16,054 nt of DNA from JAZGER01 sp036480335 (GCA_036480335.1 JAZGGH010000116.1:1-16054); one strand, 5' to 3'; shown: positions 7,385 through 15,624, counted from the first letter of the stretch. Numbers and translations are program-made. Notes: generated from the letters alone by a model not told the origin.

Positions 7385-8414
7385 CTTTCTTCGTACTTAC
7401 CCATATTATTAATGCCCCATAAGTCAGTGCCCAGAGAGCGACAATAGCTTGTTGCATACCTGCTCCAGCACTGACTGCAATCACTGCGCTGACAGCCGCA
7501 AGTAACATCAGAACATATTCCGCCCGCACTGTGCGCCGATGCCCCCAGCCAGAAAGCACCAGACGTTGATAACAATGACTTCGGTGCGCTTCCCAGATAC
7601 GTTCTCGCCGCCACAAACGTCTGAGCAGAGTAAATGTTGCATCAACCACAAACGGCGAGAATACCAGAATGCCAACCCAGATAGGAAACAAATCGATGGA
7701 TTCTGCGACGAGTGTCTGCATCCCTGCCAGTAAACCCAGAATAGACGAACCACTATCTCCCATAAAGAGCTTCGCTGGCGGCAGGTTATAGCGCAGAAAA
7801 CCGGCTGCAGCGCAGGCAATACAGAAGTTCACCATTATAAAAGCCGGATTTTGTCCCACCCAGCCGAGAATGGCATAGGTTGAAAAACCGATCACCGCCA
7901 TACCCGCCGCAAAGCCATCCATACCATCCATGAAGTTGTACAGATTGATGAACCAGAGGAGAAAAAGAAAAGTGACTATCAGGGAAACGGGCGGTGGCAG
8001 AGAAAACTCAAAGCCGGGAAGCTGCAATGCAGTTGGGGCAATAGCCATTTTCAGAACAATCAGGACAACAAGCATTTGCACTAGCAGTCGTAGCCCGGTG
8101 GGTAGTGACCACAGATCATCAAGAAAAGCGATAGCAGCTATCAGTAACAGCGACGTCAACAGCAAACTGACATGCGGGAGCGGTATAAAAAAACGGTGTA
8201 TCACAATAAAGCCAATCAGAATACTGGCGATAATCGCCAGCCCACCGGTTCGCGGCATGGTGCCACTATGCAGAGAACGATGACCCGCCTGATCCTGTAT
8301 GCCAAGAACCGCAGCATAACGCAGCAGCAGTGCAGTCAGGAATAAAGACAGCAGGAAAACCAGCAGGTAAAGGCCAGCCGATGATACCTGCCAGTCATCT
8401 ACAAATCCCTCCAC
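7368..8414 (-). CDS. WbpL/WecA-like undecaprenyl-phosphate sugar-1-phosphate transferase (GT4)
   Basis: Polytopic inner-membrane enzyme, 348 aa, that transfers a HexNAc-1-phosphate from UDP-sugar to undecaprenyl phosphate and starts glycan assembly. Family motifs are PRTGG (54-58), FLDD (97-100), NLYNFMDGMDG (157-167), MGDSGS (218-223) and the cytoplasmic HRSHCYQRL segment (277-285). The rest is about ten hydrophobic helices. The start is GTG at 8414-8412, directly abutting the TAG of parC with no gap. The in-frame codon before it is that stop, so no longer start exists. No Shine-Dalgarno precedes the GTG, which suggests translation by termination-reinitiation. It overlaps the WbpM-like gene downstream by 17 bp. 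The WbpL-WbpM pairing strongly supports the assignment; donor sugar specificity is inferred only. Confidence 0.92.
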   Translation of the reverse strand: MEGFVDDWQVSSAGLYLLVFLLSLFLTALLLRYAAVLGIQDQAGHRSLHSGTMPRTGGLAIIASILIGFIVIHRFFIPLPHVSLLLTSLLLIAAIAFLDDLWSLPTGLRLLVQMLVVLIVLKMAIAPTALQLPGFEFSLPPPVSLIVTFLFLLWFINLYNFMDGMDGFAAGMAVIGFSTYAILGWVGQNPAFIMVNFCIACAAAGFLRYNLPPAKLFMGDSGSSILGLLAGMQTLVAESIDLFPIWVGILVFSPFVVDATFTLLRRLWRRERIWEAHRSHCYQRLVLSGWGHRRTVRAEYVLMLLAAVSAVIAVSAGAGMQQAIVALWALTYGALIIWVSTKKDEITG

Positions 8415-10661
8415 CTACAAATCACAACTCAGGCGATCGACACGCTGTAAACCGCGCGGCAGTTTCAGGCCACGCCGCCCGCGCTCACCGACATAAACTT
8501 CAAGATCAGCCGGTTTCAATTTCAGTTTTCGCTTACCTGAATAAACCATCATGGCCGCATCGGCTGCAAGGCTGGTAATCGCCATCATAAAATCTTCCCG
8601 GTCTGCAAATTTACGGCTGTTGACGCCATATATCTTGATGCCCTTGCCACGCGCAAGCACCGGCACGCTGCTTGCTTCAAGCACCAGTAACTGTCCCTGG
8701 CTGCTAACGGCTGCAATTTTATCCTTGTCCGGATCAAACACCCTGCTGGGCGGTAACACATTGGCGCCTTTGGGTACTTTAATCACTGCTTTACCCGATT
8801 TTGTTTTTGATAACAGACTATCAAAGCGAGCAATAAAGCCATAACCGGAATCTGTCGCCAGCAGGAAGTGGCTATCAGCTTCACCGGTCAGCAAGCCAAT
8901 AAACCTGGCGCCATCCGGTGGATTGACCCGACCGCTCAACGGCTCACCCTGCCCCCTCGCCGAAGGCAGGGTATGTGCTGGCAGGGAATAACAGCGTCCA
9001 GTTGTATCCAGAAACACCACCGTCTGATTACTGCGTACCCGCGCCGATGCCAGGTAGGCATCACCAGCCTTGTAATTCAGGTCTTGCGGATTCATTTCGT
9101 GCCCTTTGGCGGCCCGTATCCAGCCCTGCTCGGATAGTACAACAGTGATCGGTTCACTGGGAATCAGTGCCGATTCATCCAGCGCCTGGGCTGGTGTGCG
9201 CTCAATCAGAATAGAACGCCGCTCATCACCAAACTGTTTTGCATCAGCGGTAATTTCTTTCTTGATCAGGGTACGTAAACGCCGGGTCGAACCCAGTAAT
9301 TTTTGCAAGTGGTCTCTTTCTGTTGCCAGCTCTTCCTGCTCACCCTGTATCTTGAATTCTTCGAGTCGAGCCAGATGCCGAAGTTTCAGGTTTAAAATTG
9401 CCTCAGCCTGAATTTCAGAAAGCTTGAAACGCTTCATCAATACCGGCCTGGGTTCATCTTCTGTACGGATGATATGAATGATTTCATCAATGTTCAGGTA
9501 GGCAATCAGTAAACCATCAAGAATGTGCAGCCGATCCAGTATCTTGTCGAGACGGTATTGCAGGCGTCGTGTCACGGTTGTTTCTCTGAATACCAGCCAT
9601 TCCTTTAACAGCATCAGCAGGTTTTTTACCTGCGGCAGGCCATCAAGGCCAATGACATTCATATTGATACGGTAGCTGCGTTCCAGATCGGTAGTCGCAA
9701 ACAGGTGCTGCATCAACATTTCTATATCGATCCGGTTGGAACGCGGTATAATAATCAAACGTGTTGGATTTTCATGGTCTGATTCATCGCGCAAATCCGC
9801 TACCATTGGCAGCTTCTTATTCGTCATTTGTAATGCGATCTGCTCCAGCACGCGCGCGCCCGAAACCTGATAAGGTAATTCAGTTACAACAATATCTGAA
9901 CCTTCCATTTCAAAGCGGCCGCGCACCCGGACACTGCCATTACCGCGTTTATAAGATTCTATGAGTTCTGCACGCGGGGTGATGATTTCACCACCGGTTG
10001 GATAATCCGGCCCCAGTATATGTTCACAAAGATTTTCTACCGTTGATTTCGGTTTTTCCAGTAAATGAATCGCAGCACTGGCAACTTCATGAATATTATG
10101 TGGTGGCAGATCAGTCGCCATGCCTACAGCAATACCGCTAGCACCGTTCAGTAGTATCGCTGGTAAACGTGCGGGCAGTATTACGGGTTCTTCAAGTGTT
10201 CCATCAAAATTCTGTTTCCAGTCAACGGTTCCATCACCGAGTTCGGATAGCAGTGTGTCTGCAAAGGGCGTGAGTTTTGCTTCGGTATAACGCATCGCAG
10301 CATAGGATTTTGGATCATCCGGTGAACCCCAGTTACCCTGCCCGTCGACCAGTGGATAGCGAAACGAAAAAGGTTGCGCCATGTGTACCATGGCGTCATA
10401 GCAGGCACTGTCGCCGTGTGGATGAAATTTACCAAGAACATCACCAATAGTACGTGCCGATTTTTTGTATTTTGCTCGCGCCGATAATCCCAGCTCGGAC
10501 ATGGCATAAATAATGCGCCGCTGTACCGGCTTCAGCCCATCACCGATATGTGGCAATGCCCGATCCAGAATGACATACATAGCGTAGTCCAGATAGGCTC
10601 GCTCGGTATACTCACTCAGTGGCAGACTTTCTGTCTCGTCTACAGTTGTATCGTCACTCAT
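8415..10661 (-). CDS. parC: DNA topoisomerase IV subunit A
   Basis: ParC is the DNA-breaking subunit of topoisomerase IV, which decatenates daughter chromosomes. At 748 aa it matches enterobacterial ParC (752) and not the longer GyrA. The quinolone-resistance region HPHGDSACYD spans 80-89. Ser85 and Asp89 correspond to E. coli Ser80 and Glu84, so no classical resistance change is seen at the serine; Asp for Glu is a conservative difference. The catalytic tyrosine is Tyr125 in AAMRYTEAKL. The C-terminal part from about residue 500 is the DNA-wrapping pinwheel domain and lacks a canonical GyrA box. The ATG start is preceded by GAGGGT about 5 nt upstream. It lies 78 bp after the PilZ gene and directly before the WbpL-like gene. 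Assignment to ParC over GyrA is further supported by ParE in the same block. Confidence 0.97.
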   Translation of the reverse strand: MSDDTTVDETESLPLSEYTERAYLDYAMYVILDRALPHIGDGLKPVQRRIIYAMSELGLSARAKYKKSARTIGDVLGKFHPHGDSACYDAMVHMAQPFSFRYPLVDGQGNWGSPDDPKSYAAMRYTEAKLTPFADTLLSELGDGTVDWKQNFDGTLEEPVILPARLPAILLNGASGIAVGMATDLPPHNIHEVASAAIHLLEKPKSTVENLCEHILGPDYPTGGEIITPRAELIESYKRGNGSVRVRGRFEMEGSDIVVTELPYQVSGARVLEQIALQMTNKKLPMVADLRDESDHENPTRLIIIPRSNRIDIEMLMQHLFATTDLERSYRINMNVIGLDGLPQVKNLLMLLKEWLVFRETTVTRRLQYRLDKILDRLHILDGLLIAYLNIDEIIHIIRTEDEPRPVLMKRFKLSEIQAEAILNLKLRHLARLEEFKIQGEQEELATERDHLQKLLGSTRRLRTLIKKEITADAKQFGDERRSILIERTPAQALDESALIPSEPITVVLSEQGWIRAAKGHEMNPQDLNYKAGDAYLASARVRSNQTVVFLDTTGRCYSLPAHTLPSARGQGEPLSGRVNPPDGARFIGLLTGEADSHFLLATDSGYGFIARFDSLLSKTKSGKAVIKVPKGANVLPPSRVFDPDKDKIAAVSSQGQLLVLEASSVPVLARGKGIKIYGVNSRKFADREDFMMAITSLAADAAMMVYSGKRKLKLKPADLEVYVGERGRRGLKLPRGLQRVDRLSCDL

Positions 10662-10710
10662 GACACCCTCTATTTATAAATGCAGTATTTACAAAAGTTG
10701 TTATACTCAC

Positions 10711-10746
10711 TCGAAAGATAATTATGGCTCGAAAGATGATTATGGC
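10711..10746. repeat. tandem duplication of 18 bp across the PilZ gene stop codon
   Basis: Two direct copies of an 18-bp unit (10711-10728 and 10729-10746) differ at one base. On the minus strand each copy contains CCATAA, so the gene ends ...WP-stop and a second in-frame TAA follows 18 nt later. The duplication lies just upstream of parC and may be a slippage product. No function is apparent. Confidence 0.85.
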
Positions 10747-12797
10747 CAGAAAAAACGGTATTGGTCAGTCACATCCATGATCTCACCACAGCCGACCAGT
10801 TGGGCAATATAGACTTCCAGTTTATCAGCATAGCCTGCCGATTGTTGCCGCAAATCAGCTTGCAATTGTTCGAACACCTTGTCAGTAACATGTGCTGTCG
10901 AAGTCGCCACCAGACGTAGAATGCGGCATTTACCCTTATCCTTCTCCCAGTCTGTCATACTCTGCAAATTCTGGAAGCCTTGCGAACTGTATTCATCGGC
11001 AATCATAATATCCAGACTCTGATCAAAAATGGCAACATCAAAACCAAATGGAAGCTCCGCTTCGGCTCCATCCCCTGCTTTACGGCCATGTAGATGTATC
11101 GCATCAAACAGGATACGCACAGACTCCGTGGATAACAGGGAACCAGGGTTCAGGCTTTTATTCTTGTCAAACAACCCCATAAGACGCTGCGCAGGAACCG
11201 GCACTCCTGTTGCCAGTAACTGCGCACCTTTGATTTTGTGACGACCAATGAAAAAAGCAATCGTATCGGTATTAATAGCCGCCAACGATTCGAACATGCG
11301 TGCCTTGATTGAGCTGATCACATCACCTGCATCAACTTTCAGCTTGTTTCTGTTCTTTTCAATCACATCGTCAAAAAAGATATCGAGTGAATCCTCCTCG
11401 GTTCCGGTTACACGTTCGAGCATCAACATCGTTGATTCTGTCCTGAGAAAATGCACGACCCGGTAGGGTATATTCATTAGAGATAATGACTGTCTTTTTT
11501 CCTGCATGGTTGGAAAACCAATATGAATGAGCATGCCAGCTTCGACATCCAGTTGCTTGTCAACTTTCACGCGCAGACCATGCCATGAAATATCACTGGA
11601 AAAACCTTCGAAGCGGGTTTCATCGATCAAAACAGAAACAGCTGTTCGCGCCAGGTAGCGATGCTCGCGGCGACGTTCAACATAGCCAAATCGGATTAAC
11701 TCAGGCTCACTCATGGCTGCAACCTGTGGCAGGGTTTCAACAATCGTCTCATCAACGATAGAACGGCGTTCCGTTCCAACCCAAACAGCCAGATCAGCCT
11801 TTATGCTCTCATTCATTTCCGTTTGCTGGCCCACCCAGCGTCGGGCATACAGTGTCATATCAGTCACATACCCGGTCACTAGCAGCTGCTTCAAATCATC
11901 AGCAAGCATCTGCGCATCAGCAGCCGACAGGTCTTGCAGTCGCTGCAGCAGTTTATTGACTCGCCCTTTTGGAACAGTTGCAACAGGAATTTGTTCACAG
12001 GAAACTTTAACAACACAGACTTCCGGAAACGTAAATGCATGCTGAACACAGGATAGAAATGCCTCTCGACTGGAAAATTCTGTTTCAGCAGCACTGTGAA
12101 TACGATGGCTTCTGTCCGATTCACTCCGATGTCGATACATCACAAGCAATAGAGATTTATTTTCCTGCAAAGTCTGCAATCGGCCTGGTAACATGAGTGG
12201 GCTGAAGTTGTAACGATCAAGATTGTTAAAGAAAAAACTGGCAAGATATTTGTTATTCTGGCCAAGAGCGACTGAGTGCACTACAGGTTTACCCTGATCA
12301 TCTCGCATAACGAAAAAGGGAATTCTTGTACTGTTCTGCGCATAGGTTTCTTCAAAATACCAGGATAAAGCCACCTCGTAATTCATGCTACCGGTACTTG
12401 ATGGTCCGGTGATATCCGGGTAATAACCAAACTTGATAATATCGGCTTCAACGGGTTTATTACTGGCTTTCTTTTCGGCTGATTTTACAGTTGGCTTTGA
12501 TGCGGTCTTTACCGTTTTTTTCACTACCGGTTTGCTGCCCTTATCAAGCACAGATCTATCCTGCTGGACAACCGCGTTATAAACATCTACGGTAAAAAGA
12601 CCACGATTGCGTTTTAAGCCTTCCTGAAAAATACCAAACGATTTCTGATCCAGGTAATGCACCCGTTCATTCACCATAAAACGACTGCATGGCGCGGAAA
12701 CCTTACCACGCATATCAATACTTTGATAACAGGGTTTGATACGTTTTGTTTTATTAATCCAGTTAAAAAATTGCTCTACATCCGATGCATCAGACAC
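10740..12797 (-). CDS. PilZ-domain protein encoded between parE and parC
   Basis: Large protein of 685 aa from the chosen start, with no signal peptide or membrane segment. Counting from the longer TTG-initiated reading at 12809, a PilZ domain occupies about 375-470. It has both c-di-GMP ligand motifs: RREHR at 380-384 (RxxxR) and DISWHG at 406-411 (DxSxxG). A lysine-rich linker lies at about 91-120. The segment EADIIKFGY (121-129) resembles EPELIRFGY (368-376), hinting at a degenerate first copy of the module. The C-terminal 220 residues match nothing I recognise. I chose GTG at 12797 because GGGA lies 6 nt upstream; the TTG at 12809 has no ribosome-binding site. It lies between parE and parC, probably co-transcribed. 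A possible internal -10 (TATAAT, 12881-12886, minus strand) overlaps the parE stop. The PilZ call is strong; the cellular role is unknown. Confidence 0.85.
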   Translation of the reverse strand: MSDASDVEQFFNWINKTKRIKPCYQSIDMRGKVSAPCSRFMVNERVHYLDQKSFGIFQEGLKRNRGLFTVDVYNAVVQQDRSVLDKGSKPVVKKTVKTASKPTVKSAEKKASNKPVEADIIKFGYYPDITGPSSTGSMNYEVALSWYFEETYAQNSTRIPFFVMRDDQGKPVVHSVALGQNNKYLASFFFNNLDRYNFSPLMLPGRLQTLQENKSLLLVMYRHRSESDRSHRIHSAAETEFSSREAFLSCVQHAFTFPEVCVVKVSCEQIPVATVPKGRVNKLLQRLQDLSAADAQMLADDLKQLLVTGYVTDMTLYARRWVGQQTEMNESIKADLAVWVGTERRSIVDETIVETLPQVAAMSEPELIRFGYVERRREHRYLARTAVSVLIDETRFEGFSSDISWHGLRVKVDKQLDVEAGMLIHIGFPTMQEKRQSLSLMNIPYRVVHFLRTESTMLMLERVTGTEEDSLDIFFDDVIEKNRNKLKVDAGDVISSIKARMFESLAAINTDTIAFFIGRHKIKGAQLLATGVPVPAQRLMGLFDKNKSLNPGSLLSTESVRILFDAIHLHGRKAGDGAEAELPFGFDVAIFDQSLDIMIADEYSSQGFQNLQSMTDWEKDKGKCRILRLVATSTAHVTDKVFEQLQADLRQQSAGYADKLEVYIAQLVGCGEIMDVTDQYRFFWP

Positions 12798-12881
12798 GAT
12801 ATTTCCCAAGTTTGTGTGAAGGACAGCTGTTTATGTGCGTCTATTGAGAGACCCTAAAATAATAAAGGCTTTCTAAAGTGA

Positions 12882-14768
12882 TTATACTGTTGCCAGATTA
12901 CCCTTTTGTTCCAGCCAGTTCTTACGATCTGCTGCGCGCTTTTTCGCCAGCAGCAAATCCAGCATTTCATAGCCTCTGGTCTTGCTATCCACCGTCAATC
13001 TGACCAGACGCCGTGTATCAGGGGCGATAGTTGTTTCACGCAATTGCGCCGGGTTCATTTCCCCTAGCCCCTTGAAACGTTGCACATTAACCTTACCCCT
13101 GATTTTTTCTGCCGCTATCTGATCAAGCACAGCCTGTCGCTCCGCATTATCCAGCGCATAGAATACTCGCTTGCCCACATCAATACGGTAAAGCGGCGGC
13201 ATCGCCACATAGATATGCCCCGCCTCTACCAGTGGCAGGAAATGCCGCATAAACAGCGCGCAAAGCAGTGTGGCAATATGTGCGCCATCAGAATCGGCAT
13301 CAGCCAGAATACAGATTTTCCCATAACGCAGTTTGCTCAGATCTGCTACACCCGGTTCCACACCGATAGCAAGAACAACATCATGCACCGCCTGCGATGC
13401 GAGCACGTCAACCGTATCAACTTCCCAGGTATTCAGAATCTTGCCTCGCAACGGCATGATTGCCTGAAACATTCTGTCACGGGCCTGTTTTGCAGAACCA
13501 CCTGCAGAATCTCCTTCGACCAGAAACAATTCGCTCTGGGCAATGTCCGTTATAGTACAGTCAGCGAGCTTACCGGGTAATGCAGGTCCGCTGGTGATTT
13601 TTTTGCGCACGACTTTTTTACTGGCTCGCTGGCGTCTCTGCGCCTGTTCGATAGCAAGCTGGGCAATTCGCTCACCAATCTCTGTATGCTGGTTTAACCA
13701 GAGGCCAAAGGCATCCCTGACCACACCCGCCACAAATACCGCACATTCGCGCGATGACAAGCGTTCCTTGGTCTGTCCGGAAAACTGCGGATCAGCCAAT
13801 TTCACCGAAAGGATATAGGCACAGCGTTCCCAGACATCATCTGGCGTAATCCGTACACCGCGCGGCAACAGATTACGAAAATCACAGAACTCACGAATCG
13901 CTTCGGTGAGACCGGTACGCAAACCATTTACATGGGTTCCTCCCTGCGCAGTCGGTATCAAATTGACATAACTTTCTGTGACTAAATCACCTTCTTCCGG
14001 CAACCACACCAGCGCCCATTCGGCAGCTTCATTCTTACTCTTGAAGTCTCCCACAAAAGGCGTTTCAGGTAATATCAGAACATCACCAAGAGCGCTCGTC
14101 AGATAATCCTGCAAGCCTTCTTCATAAAGCCAGACATCTTTCTGGCCGGTCTTTTCATCGCTAAGCTGCACCTGCAAACCTGGGCATAACACCGCTTTAG
14201 CCTGTAACACATGTCTTAATTTCGGCAGCGAAAATTTCCCGGAATCAAAATAACTGGCATCCGGCCAGAAACGCAAAGTGGTACCCGTATTCTGTTTGCC
14301 TACCTTGCCCACTTCATCAAGGCCAGAGACTTTTTCACCACTTTTGAAAGACAGGTTGTATTCGATACCATTACGCCGCACCCAGACTTCCAGGTTCTTC
14401 GACAGGGCATTAACAACAGACACGCCAACGCCGTGCAAGCCGCCTGAAAACTGATAATTATCATTGGAGAATTTACCCCCCGAATGCAGGCGAGTTAGAA
14501 TCACTTCAACGCCGGAAACACCTTCATCAGGGTGCAGATCAACCGGCATGCCTCGGCCGTTATCCTTAACCTGTATTGAACCATCTTTGAAATGCGTCAC
14601 TTCAATACGACTGGCATACCCTGCCATCGCTTCATCAATACTGTTATCAATGACTTCCTGAGCCAGGTGATTGGGTCGAGTTGTATCTGTATACATGCCG
14701 GGACGCTTGCGTACCGGATCCAGCCCGCTTAATACCTCGATTGCTGAAGCGTTATAGCTTTTCGACAT
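12882..14768 (-). CDS. parE: DNA topoisomerase IV subunit B
   Basis: ParE is the ATPase subunit that partners ParC. At 628 aa it matches E. coli ParE (630). The GHKL ATPase domain shows Glu38 and Asn42 in QEVIDNSIDEA, DNGRGMP (69-75) and GGLHGVGVSVVN (109-120). The transducer domain has QTKERLSS (332-339). The TOPRIM domain has EGDSAGGSAKQARDR (418-432) and the metal site DADSDGAH (about 490-497). The C-terminus ends soon after the domain that binds ParC. The ATG is preceded by TAGGAAC, a weak but well-placed ribosome-binding site. It is the first gene of the long minus-strand block and is separated from the upstream Hsp20 gene by an intrinsic terminator, so it needs its own promoter. The absence of the long GyrB TOPRIM insertion favours ParE. 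Confidence 0.97.
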   Translation of the reverse strand: MSKSYNASAIEVLSGLDPVRKRPGMYTDTTRPNHLAQEVIDNSIDEAMAGYASRIEVTHFKDGSIQVKDNGRGMPVDLHPDEGVSGVEVILTRLHSGGKFSNDNYQFSGGLHGVGVSVVNALSKNLEVWVRRNGIEYNLSFKSGEKVSGLDEVGKVGKQNTGTTLRFWPDASYFDSGKFSLPKLRHVLQAKAVLCPGLQVQLSDEKTGQKDVWLYEEGLQDYLTSALGDVLILPETPFVGDFKSKNEAAEWALVWLPEEGDLVTESYVNLIPTAQGGTHVNGLRTGLTEAIREFCDFRNLLPRGVRITPDDVWERCAYILSVKLADPQFSGQTKERLSSRECAVFVAGVVRDAFGLWLNQHTEIGERIAQLAIEQAQRRQRASKKVVRKKITSGPALPGKLADCTITDIAQSELFLVEGDSAGGSAKQARDRMFQAIMPLRGKILNTWEVDTVDVLASQAVHDVVLAIGVEPGVADLSKLRYGKICILADADSDGAHIATLLCALFMRHFLPLVEAGHIYVAMPPLYRIDVGKRVFYALDNAERQAVLDQIAAEKIRGKVNVQRFKGLGEMNPAQLRETTIAPDTRRLVRLTVDSKTRGYEMLDLLLAKKRAADRKNWLEQKGNLATV

Positions 14769-14804
14769 AATGTTCCTAACCTGACAACTTGATTTAAGCC
14801 CGCT

Positions 14805-14835
14805 ATTCTACCGCAAATGCTCTCCCAAACAGCAA
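14805..14835 (-). promoter_or_regulatory. parE: candidate sigma-70 promoter for the parE block
   Basis: On the minus strand a TAGAAT (14805-14810) lies 36 nt before the parE ATG. TTGCTG (14830-14835) is upstream with a 19-bp spacer, longer than the usual 17, and touches the T-run of the hsp20 terminator. A promoter is required here because the terminator isolates parE from hsp20, but this exact site is only a candidate. Confidence 0.3.
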
Positions 14836-14859
14836 AAAACCGGTCAAACGACCGGCTTT
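14834..14859 (-). terminator. rho-independent terminator after the Hsp20 gene
   Basis: On the minus strand CCGGTC pairs with GACCGG around a GTTT loop and is followed directly by TTTTTT. An upstream AAAG extends the stem by pairing with part of the T-run. It sits 28 nt after the Hsp20 stop and upstream of parE, so it separates the heat-shock transcript from the topoisomerase IV block. Confidence 0.9.
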
Positions 14860-14887
14860 CTGCTTATCTCTATGTTTACTGGTTATC

Positions 14888-15325
14888 TCAGGCATTCACA
14901 GTTATGCGTTTTGCCTGCGGTTTTTCCCGTTTGGGTATTGTGACAGTTAATACGCCATGCTCGGATTTGGCACTGACCGTTTCTGAATCGACACTGTCTG
15001 GCAATGTAAATTTTCGCGAAAAGACTCCGTATGAACGTTCAATGCGCTTATACGCATCGCATTCATCTGTATCATACGAGTCGCGTTTACCCGATAAAGT
15101 CAGCACATTTTTTTCCAGACTCAGTTCGATATCTGCCGGATCTACACCAGGAATATCTGCATAGATAATATAACTGCTGTCTGTTTCCTGGATATCCACA
15201 CGGGGTGACCAGCTCTGATTTTCCTGATTCACATCTTCTCGCAGACTATTCCCGCCAAAAAGATGTCTACCAGCCTGCTCAAATTGATCAAATAACTGCC
15301 AGGGTTGATAAAGCGCCTGTGTCAT
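14888..15325 (-). CDS. small heat shock protein, Hsp20 family
   Basis: ATP-independent holdase chaperone that binds unfolding proteins in the cytoplasm, 145 aa. An N-terminal aromatic-rich region precedes the alpha-crystallin domain (about 37-132). It begins WSPRVDIQET, continues with IYADIPGVDPADI and ends with the family signature HGVLTVTIPK (123-132). The tail carries an I-x-V motif (RITVNA) of the type that mediates oligomer assembly. A longer reading from TTG at 15337 exists, but I chose the ATG at 15325 because GGAG lies 7 nt upstream of it and would be inside the longer reading. It has its own sigma-32 promoter and intrinsic terminator, so it is a monocistronic heat-shock gene. Class A (IbpA-like) versus class B is not resolved. 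Confidence 0.95.
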   Translation of the reverse strand: MTQALYQPWQLFDQFEQAGRHLFGGNSLREDVNQENQSWSPRVDIQETDSSYIIYADIPGVDPADIELSLEKNVLTLSGKRDSYDTDECDAYKRIERSYGVFSRKFTLPDSVDSETVSAKSEHGVLTVTIPKREKPQAKRITVNA

Positions 15326-15328
15326 AAG

Positions 15329-15363
15329 CTTCTCCAAATTACTCAGGAAGCAGTAGTACTTCC
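15329..15363 (-). other. 5' UTR with alternative stems that could mask the hsp20 ribosome-binding site
   Basis: In the roughly 45-nt leader, CTTCC (15346-15350) can pair with the upstream GGAAG (15359-15363). It can instead pair with GGAGAAG (15329-15335), which contains the Shine-Dalgarno. Such competition is what a short RNA thermometer would need. The stems are only about 5 bp and one has a bulge, so this is speculative. Confidence 0.25.
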
Positions 15364-15376
15364 CTTCTGCAAGCTG

Positions 15377-15405
15377 ATATGGGGACAGAAAGAACAGTTT
15401 TCAAG
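15377..15405 (-). promoter_or_regulatory. sigma-32 (RpoH) heat-shock promoter of hsp20
   Basis: On the minus strand CTTGAAA (15399-15405) is followed after 14 nt by CCCCATAT (15377-15384). This matches the RpoH consensus CTTGAAA / CCCCATNT. Transcription would start near 15370, about 45 nt before the chosen ATG. It predicts heat induction of the small heat shock protein. Confidence 0.92.
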
Positions 15406-15455
15406 TATTTAAGCGCAATTCCTTGCAATACAGGGTCAATGACGACTATTTAATT

Positions 15456-15466
15456 AGAGGTGTCCT
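15456..15466. repeat. inverted partner of the putative IS end at 15931
   Basis: AGAGGTGTCCT here is the inverse of AGGGCACCTCT at 15931-15941, with one mismatch. AT-rich flanks (TTAATT-like) also correspond on the outer side of both copies. It may be a remnant end of an insertion sequence, or the second terminal repeat of a small non-autonomous element spanning 15456-15941. The rest of the 287-bp gap at 15338-15624 holds the hsp20 promoter and leader, this repeat and the promoter of the next gene. Confidence 0.45.
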
Positions 15467-15479
15467 AAAGATAGTATGA

Positions 15480-15488
15480 TGCTATAAT
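15480..15488 (+). promoter_or_regulatory. extended -10 promoter for the exported protein
   Basis: TGCTATAAT is a perfect extended -10 element (TGn followed by TATAAT). No TTGACA-like -35 is present at the right distance, which extended -10 promoters tolerate. The predicted start near 15495 would leave a leader of about 130 nt before the ATG at 15625. Confidence 0.6.
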
Positions 15489-15624
15489 GATTTAGCTGGA
15501 CAGCATTTAAAGGGGTTTTATGCTTTGAATGTAATAAAAATAACGATCCAGTACTAAAAATTTTTACCAAAAACAAGATCAAGCTTAATGAGCTGTGCTC
15601 AAGTATTGATCGCAAGGGACAATA

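Noticed and set aside
8415..10661. GyrA instead of ParC
   Set aside because: Length, lack of a canonical GyrA box and presence of ParE in the same block all favour ParC.
12798..12809. TTG start extending the PilZ protein by four codons
   Set aside because: No Shine-Dalgarno precedes it, whereas GGGA is well placed for the GTG at 12797.
13080..13580. Plus-strand 166-aa open frame inside parE
   Set aside because: It is antisense to a conserved TOPRIM region and has no recognisable domain or start signals.
15326..15337. TTG start extending Hsp20 by four codons
   Set aside because: The GGAG ribosome-binding site lies within those codons and is correctly spaced for the ATG at 15325.
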